A DNA stretch of 53,640 nucleotides from Bacteroidales bacterium (GTDB lineage Bacteria; Bacteroidota; Bacteroidia; Bacteroidales; F082). The translations under genes were made by a program, and so were the position numbers. The stretch is taken from contig JAFZXP010000031.1 of NCBI GenBank assembly GCA_017616735.1, positions 1 through 53,640 on the forward strand. Reading direction: 5' to 3'. Positions 43,857 to 51,553 of this stretch are shown piece after piece (the first letter of the stretch is position 1; each line of letters starts with the position of its first letter). The notes beneath the pieces are model-generated. The model searched no databases. It was not told the origin of the DNA and was given only the letters and a program-made list of their open reading frames with translations.

Positions 43857-44187
43857 ATATCTATAACTTTTTTATTCTTTAACCATAAGTCCCTTCAGCC
43901 TTCATAATATTAGTATGGAAAACTCGAAAATGTTACATACTTAGAGCAAATTTTTATCGCTCTGCTCCATCCGCAAACCTTGAGCATTTAAATATTAACT
44001 TGGCAAAGTTACAACCAGCCTATGGAATTAGTCGTATGAAAACGGCTAAGCTGTTTTTAGGCTTGTAAAATATTGATTATCAAAATACTTCAGAAAGTAT
44101 CTATGTTTTTTAATTGTTAATAAATTTTAACTAAAATATTTTAACAATTAAGGGAATTGCTAGGAATTGCTTCTGGTCAACTCTCAA
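43857..44187. other. Gap without a gene; holds the promoter element of AlbA_2 gene 2
   Basis: It contains the leader repeat with -7 box CAAAGTTA at 44004-44011 (minus strand) and the word AAATGTTACATA shared with the gap at 42006-42278. The rest is A/T-rich. No reading frame with recognisable content was found. Confidence 0.55.
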
Positions 44188-44313
44188 CTATTGCCTCTTC
44201 AGTTCCTTCAGCGTCTTGCACAGCTGATCGGGGCAAGATGTGATCTTATTTCCGCAGCGTATGCAGTCGAGTTTGGCGATAACCTCGTCGATCTTCTGTC
44301 CTGCTGACAAGGC
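44188..44313 (-). pseudogene. C-terminal remnant of a TSCPD-domain protein
   Basis: The minus strand encodes GQKIDEVIAKLDCIRCGN followed by KITSCPDQLCKTLKELKRQ and a stop. That is the C-terminal part of the TIGR03905-type TSCPD family, whose full proteins are about 80 residues. Upstream of about 44313 the frame goes into A/T-rich sequence without similarity. Its function, if any, is lost here. Confidence 0.7.
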
Positions 44314-44390
44314 ATAAAAACTGTTAAAATTTTTTAAGATTAAGTGCGGAAATCCGCATATTTTGTTAATAAAAATTAACATTAAAGTTC

Positions 44391-44421
44391 TTGACAAATA
44401 ATAAGTTATATTGTAATTTTG
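44391..44421 (+). promoter_or_regulatory. Promoter of the BECR-fold nuclease gene
   Basis: TTG at 44391-44393 and TAATTTTG at 44414-44421, 20 bases apart: a good Bacteroides-type promoter. The leader to the ATG at 44469 would be about 40 nt. Confidence 0.7.
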
Positions 44422-44468
44422 CAGACAGGTAACAAATCATTATTTAGTAACCTTTTAATATCAGAAAA

Positions 44469-44936
44469 ATGAATAATACCAACGAGACAAGTACAATTGA
44501 AACCGGTGTTTTCGGCCCGGTTTACAGACAATTTGAAAAGAAACCTAAAGAAGCAATTCTTTTTCTTAAAGAGCAGAAAAATGGCGAATGTATCAACGCT
44601 TTGTATCGAGATGACATCGGTTTTGTAGATATTGTATGGGGTGTCGGAGGACAGCATGGATATGGTTTATGCCATATAATTGAAAACCATGAAGCGGAAT
44701 TTAACCAACTTGGGTTTAAAATTGAAGAATTCATACCTTTAGTTTTTGCTTTTGGTATATACGATGAAAGCCCTAAAGAAAACAAAATCAAACTGAGCGG
44801 TGAAAAGTTCATGCTTATCATTAAAACAAAATGGAACGACCAAAACAAACGATTTGTTATGACTGCATTTGATTTAAGGCCAATGTCTAGAAAGAATCCG
44901 AAACGAGCTGAACGGGCACGAAAAAAGGGGATTTGA
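44469..44936 (+). CDS. Stand-alone phage-type BECR-fold nuclease (PBECR-like)
   Basis: 155 residues. GVFGPVYRQFEKKPKEAILFL, then GECINALYRDDIGFVDIVWG, GYGLCHIIENHEAEF and FVMTAFDLRP match the nuclease domain found at the C-terminus of phage and plasmid polyvalent proteins (Barnase/EndoU/ColicinE5-D/RelE-like). In those it is one of many fused domains; here it stands alone with its own promoter. The His in HIIENH and the Arg/Asp in YRDDIG are probable active-site residues. Such domains cut RNA and are usually toxic, yet no protein antitoxin gene is next to it. A possible antisense RNA starts 96 bp downstream and overlaps the gene's end. Confidence 0.72.
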   Translation: MNNTNETSTIETGVFGPVYRQFEKKPKEAILFLKEQKNGECINALYRDDIGFVDIVWGVGGQHGYGLCHIIENHEAEFNQLGFKIEEFIPLVFAFGIYDESPKENKIKLSGEKFMLIIKTKWNDQNKRFVMTAFDLRPMSRKNPKRAERARKKGI

Positions 44937-45026
44937 CTCCCCTTCCTTATTCTTATCCGCTACCGTCATAACTTCGGGCGTTGAATCGGTTTTACTGACA
45001 GACCTGTTCCCTGCCAAACGAATATG
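44921..45026 (-). ncRNA. Candidate small RNA antisense to the end of the nuclease gene
   Basis: On the minus strand a full promoter (TTG at 45058-45060, TATTTTTG at 45032-45039, 18 bases apart) is followed by about 105 nt and a strong terminator: GGGGA/TCCCC stem with six T at 44921-44944. The last 16 bases overlap the 3' end of the nuclease gene in antisense. A short frame starting ATGACGGTAGC exists but runs past the terminator, so RNA is the likelier product. Confidence 0.5.
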
Positions 45027-45031
45027 CACTG

Positions 45032-45060
45032 CAAAAATACAACATTTTTTTGATTGTCAA
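45032..45060 (-). promoter_or_regulatory. Promoter of the candidate small RNA
   Basis: Minus-strand TTG, 18 bases, TATTTTTG. No gene lies in the right direction before the terminator at 44944. Confidence 0.6.
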
Positions 45061-45087
45061 GAGGTTTTTTAAAAAAATCTTAACAGA

Positions 45088-46284
45088 TTATTTCTCCTTG
45101 ATATCGTTATAAAGCATAATTCCTTTTGCCGTTAAAAAATATTTCTGGCGAGGATGATGGGGCTTGTCGGGATATAGCAAACGAATATAACCATCGCTTA
45201 TAGCAGGAGTTAAAAATAGATTCAAAAAATTCTCACGGTCTTTAAGCCCAACTATTGTAATCATTTCTTTTACAGACATTTCATTCTCACCAACAATTTG
45301 CACCAACTTTATGATATTCAAATTGTTAGTATGCAACTTGTCGGGCACTTGTCGGGTACTTGTCGGGTACTTATCGGGTACTTGCTGGGTACTTGTCCCG
45401 AACTTGTCCTGTATCGCTAAACTCGGCTGTATACTCCATTCCATCGGAGGATGAATGTGCAGATAGCGATTTTTCAAAACCCATTGCTCGCCAAAAAGTA
45501 AGTTTCGGAAAAATCTCTCCAAATAAATTGGAGTAAAATCGACGCCTTTTTTGGCACTTTTATAATTAGCCCTTACCAACGCATTACGGAAATACCAGGA
45601 ATGCTTGGCAAAAAGGTCGTTTTCAACATCAAAGCCCAACAAACGCAGATATTGAATTGTAAACACCGCAGTCGTACGTGTATTGCCTTCTCCGAAAGGA
45701 TGAATCTGCCACAAACCTGAAACAAATTTGGTTATGTGGGCGACCAACTGGTCGTCAGTGATACCTTTATAACTGAAGTTGCGTTCCTGCTCGATGTCGT
45801 AATCCAAAGCGTGACGCAAATCTTCCCAATTCAGATAATCAACTGTATCGCCCTCGAGCACCCATTCCCTTTTCGAAATGTCATATTCACGCAGTTGGCC
45901 GGCATGTTTCATCACGCCATCAAAAATCCTGCGATGAACTGAAATATAACCTTTCGTTGAGAAATCAATGGTCTTAACCGACAGGATTTTTTTAATGTTT
46001 TTAGAGGCTTTGTCGGCTTCTTCCTTATCAATGTCACCATTATCACGGACTATTTTGCTTTCATAATAACTGTCAAGCAACTTGCCGACCTCATCAATGG
46101 TGATTTCTCCCTCAATATTACGACGAGCTAAATCGTTCAGATAATCCGATGTCTTCAATCCGTCGACAGCCTGAAGCCCAATAGCAGTGCTCCAAGCATA
46201 TGCAGCTTCGCGTTGCGACGGCTCCCCTTGACGGATGTATTCGTCAAAGTTGATATACGTTTGTTTGGCGTCGAAATCTGACAT
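45088..46284 (-). CDS. Fic family protein (probable AMPylase) with repeat linker and winged helix
   Basis: 398 residues. An N-terminal helical part contains TAIGLQAVDGLKTSDYL and NIEGEITIDEV, resembling the inhibitory antitoxin-like region of Fic proteins, with VDG where IEG is usual. The Fic motif HPFGEGNTRT is at about 195-204; its His is the catalytic residue for moving AMP from ATP to a target. From about 293 to 317 the chain is a repeat (STQQVPDKYPTSTRQVPDKL) encoded by seven 11-bp units. A winged-helix domain follows (about 325-398). The target is unknown. It has its own -7 box at 46306-46313. Confidence 0.88.
   Translation of the reverse strand: MSDFDAKQTYINFDEYIRQGEPSQREAAYAWSTAIGLQAVDGLKTSDYLNDLARRNIEGEITIDEVGKLLDSYYESKIVRDNGDIDKEEADKASKNIKKILSVKTIDFSTKGYISVHRRIFDGVMKHAGQLREYDISKREWVLEGDTVDYLNWEDLRHALDYDIEQERNFSYKGITDDQLVAHITKFVSGLWQIHPFGEGNTRTTAVFTIQYLRLLGFDVENDLFAKHSWYFRNALVRANYKSAKKGVDFTPIYLERFFRNLLFGEQWVLKNRYLHIHPPMEWSIQPSLAIQDKFGTSTQQVPDKYPTSTRQVPDKLHTNNLNIIKLVQIVGENEMSVKEMITIVGLKDRENFLNLFLTPAISDGYIRLLYPDKPHHPRQKYFLTAKGIMLYNDIKEK
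45336..45412. repeat. Seven 11-bp tandem repeats inside the fic gene
   Basis: Units of ACTTGTCGGGT and variants, each exactly 11 bp, cover 77 bp. Eleven is not a multiple of three, so loss or gain of one unit shifts the frame; both other frames reach a stop within about seven codons past the repeat. Confidence 0.93.
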
Positions 46285-46305
46285 CGGATGATGATTTTAA
46301 GTTTA

Positions 46306-46313
46306 CAAAGATA
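46306..46313 (-). promoter_or_regulatory. Putative -7 box for the fic gene
   Basis: CAAAGATA reads TATCTTTG on the minus strand, 21 bases before the start at 46284. Confidence 0.5.
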
Positions 46314-46376
46314 CGAAAAATCTTTGAATTGAATGCGGTTTTTGAAAAAATATGTTCAATTAGCGGGAAAATGTTA

Positions 46377-46384
46377 TAATTTTG
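46377..46384 (+). promoter_or_regulatory. Putative -7 box for the nicotinate phosphoribosyltransferase gene
   Basis: TAATTTTG ends 17 bases before the ATG; an AGGATT ribosome site lies in between. Confidence 0.55.
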
Positions 46385-46401
46385 CAAAAAATTAGGATTT
46401 T

Positions 46402-47880
46402 ATGATGGAATTGAATGCTTCTTATTGCTCCGACAAGTATCAGTATACGATGGGCAAGTCGTTCTATGACAATGGGATGAAGGATAAACGCGCTGTGTTC
46501 AACCTCTTCTATCGCAAGGCTCCCGACACCAACAACTGGGCTGTGGTGAGCGGTGTGCGTGAGGTGCTGAAGATGGTGGAAGGCCTCGGAAAAGCTGACG
46601 AAAGCTTCTTTGAGCAATTTCTGCCGGGCGACGAATACGAGGAGGTGCGCAAATACTTCGCCACAATGAAGTTCACCGGCAACATCTACGCCATGCGCGA
46701 GGGCGAGATAGCATTCCCCAAAGAGCCGATCATCACAGTGGAAGGCCCGATAATTGAAGCGCAAGTGCTTGAAACACCGATGCTTTGCATCATGAACCAT
46801 CAGATGGCGGTGGCTACTAAGGCGTCGCGTGTAACGCGCAGCACCACCAAGCCTGTCAGCGAGTTCGGAAGCCGCCGCGCTCACGGCCCTTGGGCTGCAA
46901 TTTACGGCGGAAAAGCAGCATTTATTGGAGGTTGCCAGAACACATCCAACATCGTCACTGGCGTGGAGTTCGGTTTCCCGGCATCTGGAACCATGGCACA
47001 CAGCTATGTGACATCGTTCGGCCCAACGGTGAAAGGCGAATACGAAGCTTTCGACAAATATATCAAGACTCACAAAAACGAGGTGTTGATTCTGCTGGTC
47101 GACACATACGACACCCTGAAATGCGGCGTCAAAAACGCTATTAAGGCATTCAAAGCCAACGGAATAGACGACTCCTACCCTTACGGCTACGGCATCCGTC
47201 TGGACAGCGGCGACCTCACCTACCTCTCGATAAAAGCCCGCGACATGCTCGACGAGGCCGGTTTTAAGAATTGTAAGATATTCGCAACCAACGCTTTAGA
47301 TGAATATCTTATAACCGAACTTGAGCGTCAGGGCTGCAAGGTCGACAGCTACGGCGTGGGCGACGCAATCGCCACAAGCAAGCATAATCCTTGTTTCGGC
47401 AATGTTTACAAACTGGTTCAGGTGGATGACATGCCGGTGTTGAAACGCTCGGAGGAAAGCAGCAAGCTGATAAATCCTGGTTTCCAGATTACATATCGTA
47501 TCATCAAGAACAACAAATTCAAAGTTGATGTAACCTGTCTGCGTGGCGACAAGATGGCGCAAGCCATTGAAAATCACGAGGAAATTACCTTGCGCGACGA
47601 GTATGATCCTTTAAAATCGAGAACATTCCAAGCGGGAGAATACGAATACCGCATCTTGCAGCCTCAGGTGATGAAGGATGGCAAATCGATTGTGGAGTAC
47701 GTCTCGATTACCGAAAAGCGCAATTATTACCTCGACAACCTCGCCCACTTGGACGACACCGAGAAGCGTCTCATTAACCCGCATTACTACAAATGCGACA
47801 TCTCCGACGATCTTTACGACCTGAAGGAACGCCTCATCAATAATATCGTCAAGGAAATCGAAGAGTTTGATAAAGAATAA
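46402..47880 (+). CDS. pncB: Nicotinate phosphoribosyltransferase
   Basis: 492 residues. Family stretches are YCSDKYQYTMGKSFYDNG at the N-terminus (substrate site Tyr), SEFGSRRAHGPWAA with the catalytic His region, FPASGTMAHSYV, and YGIRLDSGDLTYLS with the phosphoribosyl-binding Asp. It joins nicotinate to PRPP with ATP to give nicotinate mononucleotide in the NAD salvage route. The nicotinamide-using relative lacks the RRAHG arrangement, so pncB is preferred. The gene stands alone with its own promoter and is followed at once by a palindromic repeat. Confidence 0.94.
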   Translation: MMELNASYCSDKYQYTMGKSFYDNGMKDKRAVFNLFYRKAPDTNNWAVVSGVREVLKMVEGLGKADESFFEQFLPGDEYEEVRKYFATMKFTGNIYAMREGEIAFPKEPIITVEGPIIEAQVLETPMLCIMNHQMAVATKASRVTRSTTKPVSEFGSRRAHGPWAAIYGGKAAFIGGCQNTSNIVTGVEFGFPASGTMAHSYVTSFGPTVKGEYEAFDKYIKTHKNEVLILLVDTYDTLKCGVKNAIKAFKANGIDDSYPYGYGIRLDSGDLTYLSIKARDMLDEAGFKNCKIFATNALDEYLITELERQGCKVDSYGVGDAIATSKHNPCFGNVYKLVQVDDMPVLKRSEESSKLINPGFQITYRIIKNNKFKVDVTCLRGDKMAQAIENHEEITLRDEYDPLKSRTFQAGEYEYRILQPQVMKDGKSIVEYVSITEKRNYYLDNLAHLDDTEKRLINPHYYKCDISDDLYDLKERLINNIVKEIEEFDKE

Positions 47881-47884
47881 AAAT

Positions 47885-47914
47885 TGTAGAGACGCACGGC
47901 CGTGCGTCTCTACG
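47885..47914 (-). repeat. Palindromic repeat, TGTAGAGACG family (copy 3), also a likely terminator of ribH
   Basis: GTAGAGACGCACG/CGTGCGTCTCTAC is a perfect 28-bp palindrome at 47886-47913, five bases after the pncB stop. On the minus strand it is followed by AATTTTT, so it can end the ribH transcript, whose stop is 19 bases upstream. Confidence 0.85.
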
Positions 47915-47932
47915 TGTTTCATATCAGGTTAA

Positions 47933-48394
47933 TTAAATCTGTTTCAGCAGATTCACCATCTCGATTGCGGTTGTAACTGCATCATATCCCTTGTTTCCAG
48001 CTTTTGAACCTGCGCGTTCGACGGCCTGTTCGATGCTGTCGGTTGTGAGAACGCCAAAGATTACCGGAACTTCGGTCTGCAGGCCGACTGTGGCGATGCC
48101 TTTTGTTGCTTCGTTAGCAACCATGTCGAAATGAGGTGTTGCACCACGGATCACTGCGCCGAGGCAAACCACTGCGTCGTATTTCTTGCTTGCAGCCATT
48201 TTCTTTGCTACGAGCGGAATCTCGAAAGCGCCCGGAACCCAAGCGACATCGATGTTTTTCTCATCGCCGCCGTGACGTTTGAAAGCGTCGATGGCGCCAC
48301 CCAACAGCTTGTTGGTGATAATCTCGTTGAAACGGCCGGCCACGATAGCGATCTTCTGGCCTTCTGCTAATAATTTTCCTTCTAAAATGTTCAT
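47933..48394 (-). CDS. ribH: 6,7-dimethyl-8-ribityllumazine synthase
   Basis: 153 residues, the usual length. [20 protein letters not shown] is the N-terminal substrate loop, [14 protein letters not shown] the ribityl-binding part, [19 protein letters not shown] holds the catalytic His, and [17 protein letters not shown] the phosphate site. The enzyme joins 5-amino-6-ribitylaminouracil and dihydroxybutanone phosphate. It is the last rib gene, set apart from ribBA by 131 bp with a hairpin repeat, so it may be read through from the riboswitch-controlled operon or be separate. Confidence 0.95.
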   Translation of the reverse strand: MNILEGKLLAEGQKIAIVAGRFNEIITNKLLGGAIDAFKRHGGDEKNIDVAWVPGAFEIPLVAKKMAASKKYDAVVCLGAVIRGATPHFDMVANEATKGIATVGLQTEVPVIFGVLTTDSIEQAVERAGSKAGNKGYDAVTTAIEMVNLLKQI

Positions 48395-48424
48395 AATTAT
48401 TAATTTAAAGATTTAAAATTCAAA

Positions 48425-48545
48425 ATTCTTTGACTTCAAACTATGCAAAAAGCCGCAGGCTAATTAATTCCGCTAACGCAATGCCTGCTATTTTTCGCAT
48501 AGTTTTCCGTCCTAACTTCTAACTTCTAACTTCTAACTCCTAACT
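48425..48545. repeat. Hairpin repeat, AAACTATGC family (copy 3), plus TAACTTC heptamers
   Basis: ACTTCAAACTATGC at 48431 and GCATAGTTTTCCGTC near 48500 are the same ends as the 81-bp repeats at 8131 and 8335, but the inside is different (GCCGCAGGC pairing with GCCTGCTAT). Right after it TTCTAAC is repeated four to five times. The element follows the ribBA stop codon. Confidence 0.75.
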
Positions 48546-49749
48546 CTTTCACATGGAGCATATGCCCCATTTTTTTGTATTTCGTGTAAAGATAGAATGC
48601 ATCCTTTTCGTTGCAGGTCATCTCGATTGGCTCACGGCCGACGATTTCAATGCCATAGCCTTCCAAACCGCTGATTTTCATCGGGTTGTTGGTCATCACT
48701 ATGATTTTCTTAGCACCAAGGTCGGCGAGAATCTCAGCACCAGTGCCGTAGTCGCGCAAATCGGCAGCGAAACCCAGTGCCAGATTGGCTTCGACGGTAT
48801 CCATGCCTTTGTCCTGAAGGGTGTAGGCTTTCAGCTTGTTGATCAAGCCTATGCCACGGCCTTCCTGACGCAGATAGAGCAACACTCCCCTGCCCTTTGC
48901 CTCAATGCGGCGCATGGCCTCCTGCAGCTGCTCGCCACAGTCGCAACGCATTGAACCGAAAGCGTCACCGGTCAAGCATTCCGAGTGAACACGGCAAAGC
49001 ACAGGCTCGGGGGTGCTCAAATCGCCTTTCACCAGCGCCACATGATGCTCGCCGGTGATTTTATCCACGTAACCGATAGCACGGAAAGTGCCGTATTTTG
49101 TCGGCAGCTCGGCTTCTGTCACACGTTCAACCAACACTTCTGTCTTGCGGCGATATTTAATCAGCTCGGCTATAGAAGTGATTTTCAGGTTGTTAGCTTT
49201 TGCAAACTGCACCAGTTCTGTTGTACGCATCATGGTGCCGTCTTCGCGCATAATCTCGCAGCAGAGGCCGCATTCCTTCAATCCGGCCAGACGCATCAAA
49301 TCGACTGTAGCCTCAGTGTGGCCGCCACGTTTCAGCACTCCACCCTGACGGGCCTCAAGCGGAAACATATGGCCCGGACGGCGAAAATCTTCAGGACGAA
49401 TGCCGTCTTCAACCACTTTCTTGGCTGTGATTGAACGCTCGACAGCCGAAATGCCGGTTGTTGTATCGCGATAATCAATAGAAACTGTGAACGCAGTGCA
49501 GTGATTGTCGGTGTTTTCCAAAACCATCTGATTGAGTTTCAGACGTTTGCAGATTTCAGAGCTCATCGGCATGCAAATCAATCCTTTGCCGTACGATGCC
49601 ATGAAATTCACATTTTCAACGCTGGCAAACTCAGCCGCACAAATCAAATCACCCTCATTCTCACGGTCGGGGTCGTCGACAACGATTATTATTTTGCCGT
49701 TGCGCAACTCATCCAACGCTTCCTCAATTGTGTTAAAATCTTTGTTCAT
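48526..49749 (-). CDS. ribBA: Bifunctional 3,4-dihydroxy-2-butanone 4-phosphate synthase / GTP cyclohydrolase II
   Basis: 407 residues. The N-terminal half is the butanone phosphate synthase: [18 protein letters not shown], then [18 protein letters not shown] and [15 protein letters not shown]. The C-terminal half is GTP cyclohydrolase II with the zinc Cys set in [20 protein letters not shown], the [13 protein letters not shown] loop and [15 protein letters not shown]. One protein therefore supplies both precursors of riboflavin. It starts five bases after ribE and belongs to the ribD-ribE-ribBA operon under the FMN riboswitch. Confidence 0.96.
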   Translation of the reverse strand: MNKDFNTIEEALDELRNGKIIIVVDDPDRENEGDLICAAEFASVENVNFMASYGKGLICMPMSSEICKRLKLNQMVLENTDNHCTAFTVSIDYRDTTTGISAVERSITAKKVVEDGIRPEDFRRPGHMFPLEARQGGVLKRGGHTEATVDLMRLAGLKECGLCCEIMREDGTMMRTTELVQFAKANNLKITSIAELIKYRRKTEVLVERVTEAELPTKYGTFRAIGYVDKITGEHHVALVKGDLSTPEPVLCRVHSECLTGDAFGSMRCDCGEQLQEAMRRIEAKGRGVLLYLRQEGRGIGLINKLKAYTLQDKGMDTVEANLALGFAADLRDYGTGAEILADLGAKKIIVMTNNPMKISGLEGYGIEIVGREPIEMTCNEKDAFYLYTKYKKMGHMLHVKELGVRS

Positions 49750-49754
49750 TTATA

Positions 49755-50396
49755 TTAAATATTATTGTCTTTCAATAAGTTAAGCAGTTTTTCGTCGTGC
49801 TGGAATGTGATATGTCCCACAAATTTCTCGATATATTTTCCAACAATATCATTCTCAAGATTAACTGTCGAGCCTATTTTTTTCTTAGTCAAAGTGGTCT
49901 CGTCTTGAGTGTGCTCTATGATTGAAACGCCGAAGTCGAAACTTGTCACATCGGTGACTGTCAACGAGATGCCGTCGATAGCTATCGAGCCTTTCTCGAC
50001 GATGAACCGCAAAATCTCGGGCCGTGTCTCAATTCTGATTCTGACTGCTTTGTCGTCGCGGGTCATTTTTGAGATGACGCCTGTGCCGTCGATATGACCC
50101 GAGACTATATGTCCGCCGAAGCGACCGTTGGCAGGCATTGCGCGTTCGCAATTCACCAAATCGTTGATTCTCAAATCTTTGAAATTGGTGCGATTCATGG
50201 TTTCAGGCATCACGTCAGCGGTGTATGAGCTGTCGTCAAATGTAGTAACAGTCAGGCAAACGCCGTTGGTGCAGATGCTGTCGCCGATATGCATATCGTT
50301 TAAAATCTTATGCACGCCAATAGTCAGCTTGATGCTGTTTGCATGGCGGACTATCGCTTTCACCTTACCGATTTCTTCAATTATTCCCGTGAACAT
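49755..50396 (-). CDS. ribE: Riboflavin synthase, alpha chain
   Basis: 213 residues. The start MFTGIIEEIGKVKAI is the signature of the family. Two lumazine-binding halves follow: GDSICTNGVCLTVT in the first and GSIAIDGISLTVTDV in the second, with GGHIVSGHIDGTG between them. It makes riboflavin from two molecules of dimethylribityllumazine by dismutation. The start overlaps the ribD end by 16 bases, so translation is coupled. The chain has about 13 residues more at the C-terminus than usual. Confidence 0.95.
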   Translation of the reverse strand: MFTGIIEEIGKVKAIVRHANSIKLTIGVHKILNDMHIGDSICTNGVCLTVTTFDDSSYTADVMPETMNRTNFKDLRINDLVNCERAMPANGRFGGHIVSGHIDGTGVISKMTRDDKAVRIRIETRPEILRFIVEKGSIAIDGISLTVTDVTSFDFGVSIIEHTQDETTLTKKKIGSTVNLENDIVGKYIEKFVGHITFQHDEKLLNLLKDNNI

Positions 50397-51493
50397 ATCT
50401 TTCCTTTAATTAAAATATCTCCGTCAATATTTTGAATATCAATGTTTTGCAACTGAATGGCATCACTCATCCGTTCGATTCCCTTGCCGGCGACCGGGGT
50501 TTGGGCGGCGGCACCTCCGATGATTTTCGGAGCGATGAAAGCCCACACCTCGTTAACGCAGCCTGCCTCCAAAAACGCGGCGTTCAAGGTGCCGCCGCCT
50601 TCCAATAATAAGGAATCAATGCCAATGGCGCCCAATTTTGCCATCAGGTCGTTGATGTCGACGTGGCTGTTATTTGATTGACATTCAAGGATTTCAACAC
50701 CTGTAGAGACGATGTGCGCATCGTCTCTACAATCGTCGCGTTTGGTTGTCGCAACGATTGTTCTGTATTCCTTTGCTGTTTTAACCAATTGAGAATCGAT
50801 CGGTATTCTTAAATTTGAATCAACAACAATGCGTACAGGCTGATGATAATGCCCTTCCAAACGGACATTCAGCATTGGGTCGTCGGCCAAGACGGTGCCT
50901 ATTCCAGCTAGAACGCCGGCCATTTCGCTGCGGAGTTCATGAACCTGTTGGCGCGACTGCTCGTTAGTCACCCAACGCGAATCGCCAGTAAATGCAGCTA
51001 TTTTGCCGTCTAGCGTCATTGCGGTCTTCATGATGACGTAAGGGCGCTTGGTGGTGATGTATTTCAAGAAAACACGGTTCATCTCGCGAATTTCGTCTTC
51101 GCAAAGTCCGGTCACCACCTCGATGCCGGCGTCTTGCAGAATCTTGACACCTTTGCCTGCCACTAGCGGATTGGGGTCGAGTATGCCGACAAACACCTTT
51201 TTAATACCTTTTTCGATAATGATTTCGGTGCAAGGAGGCGTTTTGCCGTAATGGCAGCAAGGCTCGAGGGTTACATAAAGTGTGGCGCCTCGGGTGTCGG
51301 CCTGACAGCGCGTCAAAGCGTTGCGTTCGGCATGAAACTCGCCGTATTTCTCATGATATCCCTCGGCTATGATTTGGCCGTCCTTGACCACAACACAGCC
51401 AACCAAAGGGTTGGGATGTACAAAGCCTCCGCCCTTTTTGGCCAGCGCTATGGCTCGCCGCATTAACTCGATGTCTGTTTGGTTGTATGACAT
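50381..51493 (-). CDS. ribD: Bifunctional riboflavin biosynthesis deaminase/reductase
   Basis: 370 residues. Deaminase half: GEFHAERNAL and LEPCCHYGKTPPCTE hold the zinc His and two Cys. Reductase half: RPYVIMKTAMTLDGKIAA, TGDSRWVTNEQSR and LLLEGGGTLNAAFLEAG. It carries out the second and third steps of the pyrimidine branch. Residues about 255-264 (CRDDAHIVST) are encoded by a 30-bp palindromic repeat of the TGTAGAGACG family inserted in frame. It is the first gene after the FMN riboswitch; the terminator T run ends directly at its ATG and no Shine-Dalgarno site is visible. Confidence 0.95.
   Translation of the reverse strand: MSYNQTDIELMRRAIALAKKGGGFVHPNPLVGCVVVKDGQIIAEGYHEKYGEFHAERNALTRCQADTRGATLYVTLEPCCHYGKTPPCTEIIIEKGIKKVFVGILDPNPLVAGKGVKILQDAGIEVVTGLCEDEIREMNRVFLKYITTKRPYVIMKTAMTLDGKIAAFTGDSRWVTNEQSRQQVHELRSEMAGVLAGIGTVLADDPMLNVRLEGHYHQPVRIVVDSNLRIPIDSQLVKTAKEYRTIVATTKRDDCRDDAHIVSTGVEILECQSNNSHVDINDLMAKLGAIGIDSLLLEGGGTLNAAFLEAGCVNEVWAFIAPKIIGGAAAQTPVAGKGIERMSDAIQLQNIDIQNIDGDILIKGKICSRE
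50702..50731. repeat. Palindromic repeat, TGTAGAGACG family (copy 4), inside ribD
   Basis: TGTAGAGACGATG, TGCG, CATCGTCTCTACA: two perfect 13-bp arms. It is exactly 30 bp, so ten codons, and it keeps the reading frame of ribD. Confidence 0.9.
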
Positions 51494-51526
51494 AAAAATT
51501 GCCCCAATGTATCAACATCAGGGCAA
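51494..51526 (-). terminator. Terminator / antiterminator of the FMN riboswitch
   Basis: On the minus strand GCCCTGATG pairs with CATTGGGGC around TTGATA, followed by AATTTTT and then the ribD ATG. The overlapping word TTGCCCTGA is complementary over nine bases to TCAGGGCAA at the 5' end of the aptamer (51653-51661), which gives a mutually exclusive antiterminator. Confidence 0.82.
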
Positions 51527-51553
51527 ATTATAAATTCCATCAATACCACAAAA

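Noticed and set aside
45336-45412. Regular repeats that could suggest a CRISPR array
   Set aside because: Units are 11 bp with no spacers and lie inside a coding frame.
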